Assembly (NCBI GenBank): GCA_013298875.1
Contig: JAAFJH010000006.1
Span: 12,856 to 53,715 of the forward strand
Reading direction: 5' to 3'
Length of the DNA stretch: 40,860 nucleotides
Source: Synechococcales cyanobacterium bin2.concoct.b11b12b14.033
Lineage (GTDB): Bacteria; Cyanobacteriota; Vampirovibrionia; Caenarcaniphilales; Caenarcanaceae
Below are positions 28,901-38,360 of this stretch, one piece after another; positions within the stretch are counted from its first letter, which is position 1; the number at the start of each line of letters is the position of its first letter. The position numbers and the translations under genes were made by a program. The notes under the pieces were generated by a model that worked only from the letters and a program-made list of their open reading frames with translations, made no database searches and was not told where the DNA came from.

Positions 28901-29455
28901 GATTTTTTAAATATAATACAAACCGCTCATCCGGACGAAGCTAATGGCAGTTTTGCTCTCAAAGATGGCTTTTTAAAACAAACGGCTGAATTATCAAAAA
29001 ACTTAGATTTAGCTAATTTAGTTTTTGGCGGGCCACTTAATTTTAGCCTTGAAGCTTTGAATCGCACTTTAAGCCCCAATGAAAAGTTGAATGGTGGTTT
29101 TATATCTTTAAATGGAGATTGGAGTTTTGACAAAGAAAATAAAAGTATTGAATTGACAAATACCGTTTATGAAGGCAAAAATGCTTTATTAATGAGCATA
29201 AACGGAGACTGGGGCTTTGAAAGTAAAAATTTAAATTTTGATGTGTACGGATTTATGCCTAAAAAGCCAATGGTACTTAGCTTGGACAACGTAAATCAAT
29301 CAAATTTGGCTCTTAACTTAGCTCCCAAATCAAGGCATTTCAAATTTAAAGTCAATGGAAATTTAAATAATCCAAGCAGCTTAACCAATTCAGTAAAACG
29401 TAGCATTTATTTTTTGGATAATTGGCAAACTAAAGAAATTAAGGAGAAATTTTAA
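25970..29455 (+). CDS. AsmA-like outer-membrane/lipid-transport-type repeat protein
   Basis: 1161 aa; single N-terminal TM, long beta-rich repetitive body, AsmA-like C-terminal region (GEIDLDSGESDLIGNMKNVNIETITNNLFG...DVYGFMPKKP). Confidence 0.65.
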   Translation: MTLKKYFLIFVFSLISLIIGALLFFAIRIDLGLNLADKSIEKFFKDNLICSKRGWKGFLNLSLENCQNQKAFFKVKTLNYNLLTGHLKLDSPEITLAGKTKKASKFPKIPSFLRSVEIHNLKINGLLNNLNLPNSLLTDDLEELKGQADLKLDFIKLNRQILNDNAWQIEAHNFKEKLQIKGLIGDKLDLKVITKKFGLAHNSFNGDFNIRNANWQKSPFEIDFNSLQVKTPRLIQPIIIKGKVYLNNDLKTINKFQDFSLKSGNLFIHSHDEVNKELLIDKFEIKEFVKNVTQGLEDLKVQSGLASGQLKINNANNFKDSILKLQFVDLQAQSPKYNSKIKNIRGEISLQPLKIKASKPNLKSFDFLKNFGLISLNLMTEFENKISPKNQFVITSKGKANIIFSEQSNLKALIQLDNSEIWSKEIGKLPFAGIIQTNNDNLDFNLKTQTSSPQISSNIISLNGNFTSWLSSQNGKVQVESNQINLKPNLPIAKAKLLKVDLENLLLNLTVQNKKVSLTDGQLKLKNIEASLKTGKRINLRNGNLSINRQVLSLDNLNYENKVFFKAFMPATNLNRLSVKQIHWFAKGLMSLDELFNLIESYDGSLKINKSKYKLSGMTNFALEGQGQNLKAVDINLNKGQAYWGKDLWLNNLSALIKLNEKNQLILDNLEAALKEHSQIQAKGIFDPFKLRLNILIHPKSLLADYAKINFAEHIYIPIQVNLSPNFKTQDLNFQFSSNLRKLQLNNGIIHFAQDLSLSKLIGSGKLNWASQNFVLTDLIYQGDEFGLILNAQGKPDNINLVLESAPLLDLAEIAKLWSNEYAGGAFRGKVVANGINLKNPKSWLKDLKLELYSEEDVHDIEYGILYGKHFQLYSEVKEGDGYLTLSTKKGKIKNLQITDLYSSLKIINGKTAQFEEVSFKAAEGKANLQGEIDLDSGESDLIGNMKNVNIETITNNLFGNSGDYNGTGNLNYELKGDFLNIIQTAHPDEANGSFALKDGFLKQTAELSKNLDLANLVFGGPLNFSLEALNRTLSPNEKLNGGFISLNGDWSFDKENKSIELTNTVYEGKNALLMSINGDWGFESKNLNFDVYGFMPKKPMVLSLDNVNQSNLALNLAPKSRHFKFKVNGNLNNPSSLTNSVKRSIYFLDNWQTKEIKEKF

Positions 29456-31030
29456 ATGAAAAAAAAACTTAAATTTAATTTATTAATTATTATTTTATTA
29501 AGTGTATTTTCACTAAAGGCTTTGGCTGAAACAGATAAGCCTGAACAAATAATTTTTATTAAAAGTTTAAATACGCAAATTAATGGTGCCGATAATTGTG
29601 GAATTGGCCAAGACCAAGTTATTTGGATGGGAACCAGTGATCATTTATTTGTTAATTCCAATAATGGACCTGATAATCCGCTGGTGGTAGATGGAATAAA
29701 AGAAACTCATATTAAAAACATTTTTTGGCGTTTAAATAAATATTGGGTTACCTCTCATAATGGACTTTATTATATTAATCCAAATAAATTAACGGTGGCT
29801 AATCGTATTGAAGGCCTGCAAAATAAAATTATTGTTGATTTTTATCCTTTAAATAATAATGATTTAATTGCCCTAGACAGCCGGAATAAAATTTATTATG
29901 TTAGTTCCAAAACCGATAAAGCTACTCCATATGAATTAATTGACCAGACTAATATTAGTAAAGTAATTATTCACGATAATTATATTTGGCTTTTAGCTGA
30001 TCAAATGGGTGGTTTATTTTATGTCGATAAAAATAATAGTCCAACTGAAGTGCATGAAATAAGTGCTTTGAAAGGCAAAATTGTTTCTGATATTTCAAAT
30101 ATTGAATCAAAAACTTACTTTTCCACTTTAAATGATGGTTTATATTTATCCAATAGTCTAAATAATTTTGACAATATTATTCAAGTCAGAGGATTAGAAG
30201 GGCTAGGCATTGATAATTTAATTCAATTTCATAATTATCTTTTAATTGGCACGGTTAAAAACGGACTTTTCACCATTAATTTATCCCAACCATCTGAAGC
30301 TCAATCAGTCAAAGATCTAGAGAATGAATCAATTAGTCATATTATTTTGAGTAAAGACAATGCTTGGATTTATGGAGATTTTAGGGGGAAATTACTGAGA
30401 ATTAACCTAAATGAAAACGATTTGATTTTTAATTTGATTAAACCCCTACCAAGCGAAAAAGTTTTGGATATTTTACCTTTTGGTCAAAAACTATGGCTCA
30501 GAATTGGCTATGACCGATTATTAAGCCTAGATGAAAATGATTTAAATATAAAATACGAAGAATATACTTTACTAAAAGGAAAATCTATTTCTAAGCTTAA
30601 ATTAATCGGCTCGAATTTATTTTTTATCGAGACTCAAAAAGGAGCTTTTGTTGCTAAAGAACAGCAAAAACCACAAATTATTGAAGGACTTGAAAGCCAA
30701 AAAATCAATGCAATTTATACTAAGTTTGGCCTAATTTGGACTGAAACTTATAATCATGATATTTTCGTAATGGAAAGTGCTAAACCTGAAATTGCTTATC
30801 CGTTGCCTGCAATGAAAGGCATTAATATTTGGAGTATTTCTCAAGTTTCTGAAAATCAATTTTTAATTGGCTCTAATAAAGGAGCTTTTTCTTTAACTCA
30901 AAAAGATGGTAATTTTCAAGCTTCTTTAATTCCCGGCACCAAAAATGAAAGTACTACATCGGTCTTATTAGTTTGTAATAATTTATGGATTGGTACTTTA
31001 AATGGTTATAAAAAAATAACTCATATGTAA
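29456..31030 (+). CDS. Secreted beta-propeller-like repeat protein
   Basis: 524 aa; signal peptide LLIIILLSVFSLKALAE; recurrent I.(W/N)....(Y/W)IGT..GLF(T/Y)IN-like blades; start codon directly abuts the upstream stop. Confidence 0.6.
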   Translation: MKKKLKFNLLIIILLSVFSLKALAETDKPEQIIFIKSLNTQINGADNCGIGQDQVIWMGTSDHLFVNSNNGPDNPLVVDGIKETHIKNIFWRLNKYWVTSHNGLYYINPNKLTVANRIEGLQNKIIVDFYPLNNNDLIALDSRNKIYYVSSKTDKATPYELIDQTNISKVIIHDNYIWLLADQMGGLFYVDKNNSPTEVHEISALKGKIVSDISNIESKTYFSTLNDGLYLSNSLNNFDNIIQVRGLEGLGIDNLIQFHNYLLIGTVKNGLFTINLSQPSEAQSVKDLENESISHIILSKDNAWIYGDFRGKLLRINLNENDLIFNLIKPLPSEKVLDILPFGQKLWLRIGYDRLLSLDENDLNIKYEEYTLLKGKSISKLKLIGSNLFFIETQKGAFVAKEQQKPQIIEGLESQKINAIYTKFGLIWTETYNHDIFVMESAKPEIAYPLPAMKGINIWSISQVSENQFLIGSNKGAFSLTQKDGNFQASLIPGTKNESTTSVLLVCNNLWIGTLNGYKKITHM

Positions 31031-31031
31031 A

Positions 31032-31072
31032 AGCCCCCTAATTCGACTCGTTAAAAAGAAGAATAGAGGGCT
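31032..31072. terminator. Bidirectional hairpin terminator between convergent genes
   Basis: Arms agccccctaattc (31032-31044) and gaatagagggct (31061-31072), in the gap between the propeller gene (+) and DEAD-box gene (-). Confidence 0.6.
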
Positions 31073-31099
31073 AAATTTAATTTAGATTTTTATAAAGAA

Positions 31100-32299
31100 T
31101 TAATCTACAAAAGTGAAAGCAAAACCTACTTTACCAGCACGTCCAGTTCTGCCAATACGATGGACATAACTTTCATGATTAGTTGGTCTTTGATAATTTA
31201 TAACATGTGTTACATCAGAAACATCAATACCCCGAGAAGCTATATCAGTAGCAACTAAAACTTTAATAATATTTCTTTTTAATTTATTTAAAGCTTTTTC
31301 CCGTAAGAACTGAGATTTGTCTCCATGAATACAATCAGCATAAACTCCGTTTTGGACTAATTTGCGTGTCAATTCATCGACTAAACCTTTAGTTTCAGCA
31401 AAAATAATAACTTTTTCGAAATTATCACCTTGCAACATACTTAATAAAACATCAAATTTATTTTCATTGTTGCCAACTCTGACAATATTTTGCTCAATAT
31501 GATCAGTCGTATTTGCCGAAGAATTAATTAAAATTTCAACTGGATTATTAACCATAATTGGCAAATCTTTATTGGTCGTCGCCGAAAATAAAAGAGTTTG
31601 CGTTTTAACGGTCATTCTTTCAGCTAAGGTTTTAACATCATCAACAAAACCCATATCTAACATACGGTCATATTCGTCTAAAACTAAAACTGAAAAATAT
31701 TCTAATTGCAAAGCACCTTGGTCAGACAGATCCAATAGTCTACCAGGAGTACCAACTACTATATGAGAAGGTCTTTGTAATCTTCTTAAATCTTGTCTAA
31801 TACTGGTTCCACCAATAAAACATTCTGCAAAAAGATTAAGTCCTTGAGTCAAGCTTCTAAATTCTTCTTTTACCTGTAAAGCTAATTCACGAGTTGGAAC
31901 TACAATTAAAGTTTGAAAAGGCTGCTCAGCAGACAATAAACGATGAATAATTGGAATTAAAAAAGCACCTGTTTTTCCGGTTCCAGTTTTAGCAATTCCA
32001 AGTAAATCTCGTCCTGCTATCACATCACTAATGGATCTTTCTTGAATTTCAGTTGGATATGTAAATCCTTTTTGAATTAAAGTTTCTTTTAATCTTGGAT
32101 GAAGATCGAATTCTGCAAATGTACGGGTTGGTTTATAAGTTGTTTCCTCAACTGGGCTAGCTTTCTTTACAAAATGATGAAGCTGCATCCCTTTTGAGCT
32201 TTGAAAATTTCTGCGACCACTTGTTCTAGGTCTAAAAGATGATGACTGTCTTCTGCCTCTGCTTTGTTCTTGAGAAGCAAAATTACCGTTGCTATACAT
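31100..32299 (-). CDS. DEAD-box RNA helicase (RhlE-like)
   Basis: 399 aa; AKTGTGKT, PTRELALQV, VLDEYDRMLDMGF, LLFSATTN, VATDIASRGIDV, HRIGRTGRAGKVG. Confidence 0.93.
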   Translation of the reverse strand: MYSNGNFASQEQSRGRRQSSSFRPRTSGRRNFQSSKGMQLHHFVKKASPVEETTYKPTRTFAEFDLHPRLKETLIQKGFTYPTEIQERSISDVIAGRDLLGIAKTGTGKTGAFLIPIIHRLLSAEQPFQTLIVVPTRELALQVKEEFRSLTQGLNLFAECFIGGTSIRQDLRRLQRPSHIVVGTPGRLLDLSDQGALQLEYFSVLVLDEYDRMLDMGFVDDVKTLAERMTVKTQTLLFSATTNKDLPIMVNNPVEILINSSANTTDHIEQNIVRVGNNENKFDVLLSMLQGDNFEKVIIFAETKGLVDELTRKLVQNGVYADCIHGDKSQFLREKALNKLKRNIIKVLVATDIASRGIDVSDVTHVINYQRPTNHESYVHRIGRTGRAGKVGFAFTFVD

Positions 32300-32593
32300 A
32301 TTTATTATTTAAGTGTTTTAACTATTTTTCTCCTTTGTATCGCCTGAAAGCTTAAAGCAAAGAGAAAGTTTAGAAAAATTTCACTTAACTAGTAGAGTTT
32401 TAGCATTACAAAGAATCCAAAATAAATTATACTACAAACTCAAACAAAAAGCAAATTAATAGATTTTTTAACTGTTTTTAAGTAAGTTTAATAATTTATT
32501 TAATTACTCAATTCTAAACTAAATAAACTATTTTAATCTTTTTTTAATTTTGCTAAACTAAAAAGCAATTTTACACCAAACAAATTTAAAGAT

Positions 32594-33592
32594 ATGCCTA
32601 AAATTTATTATGAATCTGATAGTTCGCTTGATATTTTAAAAGATAAAACAGTCGGAATTATTGGTTATGGAAGCCAAGGCCATGCTCATGCACTTAATTT
32701 AAAAGATTCAGGCATTAAAGTATTAATTGGTTCATATGAAGGCTCTCCCAGTGGAGAAAAAGCTAAATCAGATGGGTTGGAAGTTGCCCCGGTTGATGAA
32801 GTGGCTAAAAAAAGCGATATTATCATGATTTTATTGGCGGACGAAAAGCATAATAATATTTATGAAAAGCAAATTAAACCACATTTAAAAGCTGGAAAAA
32901 CCTTAATGGTAGCTCATGGTTTCAGTATACATTTTGGGCAAATTGTTCCCCCTAAAGATATTGATGTTTTGATGGTTGCTCCTAAAGGACCTGGACATCG
33001 CGTGCGTGTAACTTATACACAAGGGGCTGGCGTTCCGGCTTTATTAGCTATTTATCAAAATGCTACCGGTAAAGCTCAAGAAATTGGTTTGGCTTATGCT
33101 CATGGAATTGGAGCTACCAGAGCTGGAGTTATGGAAACTTCGTTTAAAGAAGAAACCGAAACAGATTTATTTGGCGAGCAAGCAGTGCTTTGCGGAGGTT
33201 TATCGGCCTTAATTAAAGCTGGTTATGAAACTTTGGTTGAAGCTGGTTATCAGCCCGAAATGGCCTATTTTGAATGCTTACATGAAGTTAAATTAATTGT
33301 AGATTTGATTTATGAAGGTGGCTTAGCTAATATGCGTCATTCCATTTCTAATACAGCTGAGTATGGTGATTACACACGAGGAGAGCGTTTAATTACCGAT
33401 GAAACTAAAGCTGAAATGAAAGAAATTTTAAAAGAAATTCAGGAAGGTAAATTTGCCCGTGATTTCATTTTGGAAAACCAAGCTAATGCACCTTATATGA
33501 CTTCTCGCAGACGTTTGGAAGCAGCTCATGAAATTGAAGCAGTTGGCAAAGACCTCAGATCAAATATGAAGTTTTTAGATAAAAAGAAATAG
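32594..33592 (+). CDS. ilvC: Ketol-acid reductoisomerase
   Basis: 332 aa; [74 protein letters not shown]. Confidence 0.97.
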   Translation: MPKIYYESDSSLDILKDKTVGIIGYGSQGHAHALNLKDSGIKVLIGSYEGSPSGEKAKSDGLEVAPVDEVAKKSDIIMILLADEKHNNIYEKQIKPHLKAGKTLMVAHGFSIHFGQIVPPKDIDVLMVAPKGPGHRVRVTYTQGAGVPALLAIYQNATGKAQEIGLAYAHGIGATRAGVMETSFKEETETDLFGEQAVLCGGLSALIKAGYETLVEAGYQPEMAYFECLHEVKLIVDLIYEGGLANMRHSISNTAEYGDYTRGERLITDETKAEMKEILKEIQEGKFARDFILENQANAPYMTSRRRLEAAHEIEAVGKDLRSNMKFLDKKK

Positions 33593-33644
33593 AAAGCTGT
33601 TTTTTTGTCATTGGTCATTTTGAATAATTAATCTAGGAGTTTTC

Positions 33645-34289
33645 ATGAAGTTTTATATTGATAGTGCCATTATTTCGGAGATTACTGAAATTGCGAACTG
33701 GGGAATTTTAAGCGGAGTTACTACTAATCCAACTTTAATTGCTCAGGCAGGGCAAAATTTTAAAGAGACAATTATAAAAATTTGTGAAATCGCTAAAGGG
33801 CCAGTTAGTGCGGAAGTTACGGCTGAAAATTATCAGGAAATGATTGAACAAGGCAAAGAATTCGCTAATTGGCATGAATTAGTAGTGGTTAAATTGCCTT
33901 GTAATATTAATGGACTTAAAGCTTGTCGTTATTTATCTAGTCAGGGAATTCCCACTAATTTAACTTTATGCTTTTCGGTTAATCAGGCTTTATTGTGTGC
34001 CAGAGCGGGAGCTAAATATGTTAGTCCTTTTATTGGCCGATTGGAAGATATAAATGAAAACGGTTTGAATTTAATTGAATCAATCAGAGAAGTTTTTACC
34101 GTTCATAGTTTAAAAACCGAAATTATTGCCGCCAGTATTAGGACACCGCAACATATTACCGAATCTGCTAGATTAGGAGCCAATATTGCCACTATACCGT
34201 ATAAATTATTTGCCAACTTAATTAAACATCCTTTAACCGATAGCGGCATTGATAAATTTATGCAAGACTGGAAAAATAGGAATAATTAA
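33645..34289 (+). CDS. Transaldolase / fructose-6-phosphate aldolase family
   Basis: 214 aa; MKFYIDSAIISEITEIANWGILSGVTTNPTLIAQ, VVKLPCNINGLKACRYLSSQGIPTNLTLCFSVNQALLCARAGAKYVSPFIGRLEDI. Confidence 0.92.
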   Translation: MKFYIDSAIISEITEIANWGILSGVTTNPTLIAQAGQNFKETIIKICEIAKGPVSAEVTAENYQEMIEQGKEFANWHELVVVKLPCNINGLKACRYLSSQGIPTNLTLCFSVNQALLCARAGAKYVSPFIGRLEDINENGLNLIESIREVFTVHSLKTEIIAASIRTPQHITESARLGANIATIPYKLFANLIKHPLTDSGIDKFMQDWKNRNN

Positions 34290-34292
34290 ATT

Positions 34293-35666
34293 ATGTTTAA
34301 TTCAGAAGAAAATATTAAAGCTCTCAGAGAAGCGGTTCAGTTATCGCCAGATAATATTATTTTGAAAAAGCATTTAGCTGAAACTTTGGTTTCTTATGGT
34401 CATTATGATGAAGCGGAGCAAGAATTTAGGGAAGCCTTGCAGCAAAACCCAAATGATAAAAGTTTGAAGTTAAGCTTGGCTAATTGCTTTTATAAACAGG
34501 CTAAAAATACTTATGCACTTTTACTAGTGGAAGAAATGGCCAAAGAAACAAATGCTGATCCCAAAGTTTATGTTTTATATGCAAAATTGATGTTTGCGAG
34601 TGGCTCAGTTGATAAGGCGGTTGAGTTTTATAAAAAAGCAATTTCTCAAAATGCTGAATGTATTGATTTAAACTTTTCAGAAAAATTGGGCATTAAAAAC
34701 GATTATACAAAAGAAAATAAATCAAATAATAAGGAAGTAATTGATGGAAAAGTCAGAATGGCTGGCGGTTCGGGAGCTGAAGGTGGGCAAAGTAATTTTA
34801 GCCAAGAATTAGAAAGGCCTGAAATCAGCTTTAAAAATGTTGGTGGCATGAATGATTTAAAAGAAGAAATTGAAATGAAAATTATTCATCCGCTTAAATT
34901 CCCGGATATGTACAAGGCTTATGGAAAGACAGCTGGTGGAGGGATTTTAATGTATGGACCTCCGGGCTGCGGAAAAACTTATATTGCCAGAGCCACTGCG
35001 GGAGAAATTAATGCAAGTTTTATGTCAATTGGCATTAACGATATTTTGGATATGTGGATTGGAAGCAGCGAAAAAAATATTCATGAAGTATTTGAAGAGG
35101 CTCGCCGAAATAAACCCTGTGTTTTGTTTTTTGATGAAGTAGATGCTTTAGCCGCTAGCAGAACTGATATGCGACAATCAAGTACTCGGCATGTTATTAA
35201 TCAATTTTTAACTGAATTAGACGGTGTCAAGTCTTCGAATGATGGAATTTTAATTTTAGCAGCTACCAATGCACCCTGGCACCTAGATTCAGCTTTTAAA
35301 AGGCCAGGACGTTTTGACCGTTTAATTTTTGTGCCACCACCCGACGAAGCTGCCCGAGTTAATATTTTACGGATTATGCTGGCCGGCAAACCGATAGAAG
35401 AAATTGACTATGAATTGATTTCGGCTAAAGTACAAAATTTTTCAGGGGCTGATTTAAAATCTTTAATTGATTTGACCGTCGAAGAAAAGCTAAAAGAAGC
35501 CATGAAAAGCTGCAAACCAACTGCTATTGAAACAAAAGATATTTTAAATATTATTCCTAAAGTAAAACCTTCAACCAAAGAATGGTTTGCAACCGCTAGA
35601 AATTATATTATGTATGCAAATCAGGGCGGAGCTTATGATGATGTGAAAAAGTTTTTGAATTTATAA
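34293..35666 (+). CDS. TPR-AAA ATPase: N-terminal tetratricopeptide repeats fused to a single CDC48-like AAA module
   Basis: 457 aa; TPR-like GHYDEAEQEFREALQQNPNDKSLKLSLANCFYKQ; AAA VGGMNDLKEEIEMKIIHPLKFPDMYKAYGKTAGGGILMYGPPGCGKTYIARA, VLFFDEVDALAASR, ATNAPWHLDSAFKRPGRFDR. Confidence 0.88.
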   Translation: MFNSEENIKALREAVQLSPDNIILKKHLAETLVSYGHYDEAEQEFREALQQNPNDKSLKLSLANCFYKQAKNTYALLLVEEMAKETNADPKVYVLYAKLMFASGSVDKAVEFYKKAISQNAECIDLNFSEKLGIKNDYTKENKSNNKEVIDGKVRMAGGSGAEGGQSNFSQELERPEISFKNVGGMNDLKEEIEMKIIHPLKFPDMYKAYGKTAGGGILMYGPPGCGKTYIARATAGEINASFMSIGINDILDMWIGSSEKNIHEVFEEARRNKPCVLFFDEVDALAASRTDMRQSSTRHVINQFLTELDGVKSSNDGILILAATNAPWHLDSAFKRPGRFDRLIFVPPPDEAARVNILRIMLAGKPIEEIDYELISAKVQNFSGADLKSLIDLTVEEKLKEAMKSCKPTAIETKDILNIIPKVKPSTKEWFATARNYIMYANQGGAYDDVKKFLNL

Positions 35667-35806
35667 AAACCTAAGCATTTAATAAAACAATTACTCAAAA
35701 CCAGTTTCAAAGCAACTTTAATCTTAAATAAAATAATTGATTAATTTCTAAACTTGATAGAAAAAGTCGGTTTTAGACAATAAATTAATTAGAATTAAGA
35801 TTAGAA

Positions 35807-36421
35807 ATGAAATATAAAATTTGTTTAATTAACTTTGACCCAGAATTTGACTTAAACAAGCTTTTGTTTTTGCTTAAAAACTTTCAGGTTGAGCAATACC
35901 AAGATTTGTCAGATTTTGTAAATACTGAACAAGGAAAAAGATTACTCATATTAATTGGCACTGATGAAAACCAAATATTAAATTTACCGATAGATTTAAA
36001 AAAATACAAAAACCTGATTATAAGCCGTTTTACAGAAAGTAAAAATTTGTATAATTTAATTTTGGCTGGATGCAATGGCTTTATTCAAACTGAAAAAGTA
36101 ACAGAAGATTTGAATGCCGCTTTAAAAATTTTGGATCAAGGTTTATTTTTTATTTCAGCTGATTTAATGAGTAAAGTAATTTCTTTTTTCCAGAAATCCC
36201 GCCATCCAGACAAAGAAAGGCTCAAATCACTTTTAAATGAATGTGAATATGAAATTATCAAATTGATTGCTCAAGGGAAAAGCGATTCGGAAATTAGACA
36301 ATATTTGAATCTCTCACGAATTACTTACGCCGAATTTTTAGACAATATCAAATCCAAATTAAATGTTAAAAGCCGCTCTGAAATAGCTATTTTATCTTTG
36401 CAAAATAATAATTTAGATTAA
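35807..36421 (+). CDS. LuxR/NarL-like protein with degenerate receiver domain
   Basis: 204 aa; ECEYEIIKLIAQGKSDSEIRQYLNLSRITYAEFLDNIKSKLNVKSRSEIAI resembles a NarL-type HTH; GCNGFIQTEKVTEDLNAALKILDQGLFFISADL resembles the end of a NarL-type REC. Confidence 0.65.
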   Translation: MKYKICLINFDPEFDLNKLLFLLKNFQVEQYQDLSDFVNTEQGKRLLILIGTDENQILNLPIDLKKYKNLIISRFTESKNLYNLILAGCNGFIQTEKVTEDLNAALKILDQGLFFISADLMSKVISFFQKSRHPDKERLKSLLNECEYEIIKLIAQGKSDSEIRQYLNLSRITYAEFLDNIKSKLNVKSRSEIAILSLQNNNLD

Positions 36422-36582
36422 TGGTAATTCACTTTAAACCTGAAATTTAAGATATTTAGCTAGTTTATAGTGTAAATAAATGTCCGGAAAATATAAAAAA
36501 ATTCAAGAATATTTACTTTGAAATTTAATAGGTTTTATACTAATTACTAAATTTAATATTCGCTTTAAACACTTTAAATAAA

Positions 36583-37419
36583 TTGAAAGATAATACAGAA
36601 AATAAAAAAATCGGTTGGATTAGCTCCTTTTGGGAAAGTTGCGTAAATCTAAATTTCTACAGCAAAGCTTTAAAAGCCTCTTGGCTGCACGCAATTCTTC
36701 ATTCTATTGTTTTGGGAATATTAATTTCTATTGCTTATTCAGTAGCTACTTTAAATCCTCTGACAAAATCTTTGGAAAAATATTTACAAGGCATTCCAGT
36801 CGTTAAAATAAAAGATGGAAAATCATCAGTCGAGAATTCAGAAGTTAAATTACCTTATATTCGTACTTTTAAAAATGCTAATAAAAAATTCCACTACATT
36901 ATTGATAATGGCCAAAACACCCAAGAGTTAATGGAAAAATATGCCATTTATATTTTAGTTAATGATAAATCTTTAATTTTTAGTGATAGCTTTCGGACTG
37001 AAATAGTGGCCTTAAAAGATTTACAAAAATCTCCCTTATTTCAAAACTCTTTTGGTGCCGGAACAGCTCGTTTTACACCAGCTAATTTGGCCAAATTCAT
37101 TGCCAGCACAGCTTTGATAGCTATTACTTTATTATTTTCGATATTAATTTTCTTTGCTCTACCAATTAACAATTTAATTTTGGCTTTTATTGCTAGTATC
37201 GCTGATAAATGGCCTTTTTCTTTTTCTCAAATTTTAAAACTGTCTTTCTTTGCAGCGACACCAGCTTGTATTATTCAGGCTTTTGGGTGTTTTTTACTTG
37301 GTGGCACTGGTTTAATCAGTATTTTATTCTTAATTTCTTTTATGGTGCAGGGTGCTTATCTGGTTACTGGTCTTAGAGCTGCCAAAGCTTCTTTGGAACC
37401 AATTGAAAATAAAAACTAA
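36583..37419 (+). CDS. DUF1189-like integral membrane protein
   Basis: 278 aa, TTG start; N-terminal FYSKALKASWLHAILHSIVLGILISIAYS, soluble middle segment, multiple C-terminal TM helices. Confidence 0.55.
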   Translation: MKDNTENKKIGWISSFWESCVNLNFYSKALKASWLHAILHSIVLGILISIAYSVATLNPLTKSLEKYLQGIPVVKIKDGKSSVENSEVKLPYIRTFKNANKKFHYIIDNGQNTQELMEKYAIYILVNDKSLIFSDSFRTEIVALKDLQKSPLFQNSFGAGTARFTPANLAKFIASTALIAITLLFSILIFFALPINNLILAFIASIADKWPFSFSQILKLSFFAATPACIIQAFGCFLLGGTGLISILFLISFMVQGAYLVTGLRAAKASLEPIENKN

Positions 37420-37562
37420 TTTAAATTCCTCCAACGCTAAACTTTTGATTAGACTTAAAACTAAACTTTCTTCTAATCTTTCACTAAAACTATCAATTCT
37501 ACTTTCATTACAAATCTTAATGCAGCATAATGATATTAATTATTAATTTGTGCTATTAGTTC

Positions 37563-38324
37563 ATGAAAAAAAAGAGTTTCTCGATAATCCTAGCTTGTTT
37601 AAGTTGTTTAGCTCTATCTTTAGCGGTTTATAGTGCTAATCCTTTTCTAAAAAATCAAGAGCCTGTTTTAAGCGGTTCACTTAATGAAGATAATTCAAAG
37701 GCTGTTATTATAGTTTTGGATGCGTCAGGCAGTATGAGCGAGCCAGCTCCAGGTTCAGCTAGTAAAATGTTATTAGCCAAAAAAGTTTTGGAACAAGTTC
37801 TGTCCAAAATTGATAATAGTATTCCAGTTGGCTTAAGAGTTTATGGTAGTTCAACTCCAAGTCCTGACCCAGTCATTGCATGCCAAGATAGTATTTTATT
37901 AGTGCCAGTCGGACTGGGCAATCGTGGACAAATGATTAATAAATTACGTGGCTTAAAGCCAAGCGGTGCCACACCAATTAGTTATGCATTGCGAGAAGCT
38001 GTTGAAGATTTGAAATATGTTGACGTTAAAGAGAAAAAATTAATTTTAATTAGTGATGGCATGGAAACTTGTGCTTATGATCCGTGTGCTTTGGCTGCTA
38101 GCATGAAAAAAAGAGGCGTTAATATTGAATTTAATGTAGTTGGCTTTAATGTTAATAATGATATTCAGGCTAAAAATCAACTTGAATGTATTGCAAAATC
38201 GACTAATGGCAAGTTTTATACGGCTGAAACTTCTGCTGAATTAGCCAATAGTGTTTTAGATGGAATTGAGCATAAAGCTCCGTCAGTCAATACTGTTACC
38301 GGAAAATTAAAACCAGGGAAATAA
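37563..38324 (+). CDS. Secreted von Willebrand factor type A domain protein
   Basis: 253 aa; signal peptide; MIDAS AVIIVLDASGSMSEP, KPSGATPISYALREAVEDL, KLILISDGMETC. Confidence 0.9.
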   Translation: MKKKSFSIILACLSCLALSLAVYSANPFLKNQEPVLSGSLNEDNSKAVIIVLDASGSMSEPAPGSASKMLLAKKVLEQVLSKIDNSIPVGLRVYGSSTPSPDPVIACQDSILLVPVGLGNRGQMINKLRGLKPSGATPISYALREAVEDLKYVDVKEKKLILISDGMETCAYDPCALAASMKKRGVNIEFNVVGFNVNNDIQAKNQLECIAKSTNGKFYTAETSAELANSVLDGIEHKAPSVNTVTGKLKPGK

Positions 38325-38360
38325 TTTATACTAAAAGTTGGCCATTAATCTTACTAAATA

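Noticed and set aside
24412-29133. Minus-strand ORFs inside ilvB and the AsmA-like gene (24412-24690, 28312-28575, 28615-28851, 28927-29133)
   Set aside because: Shadow ORFs opposite well-supported plus-strand genes.
37352-37546. 64-aa plus-strand ORF
   Set aside because: Overlaps the end of the DUF1189-like gene; low-complexity Leu/Ser/Lys composition.
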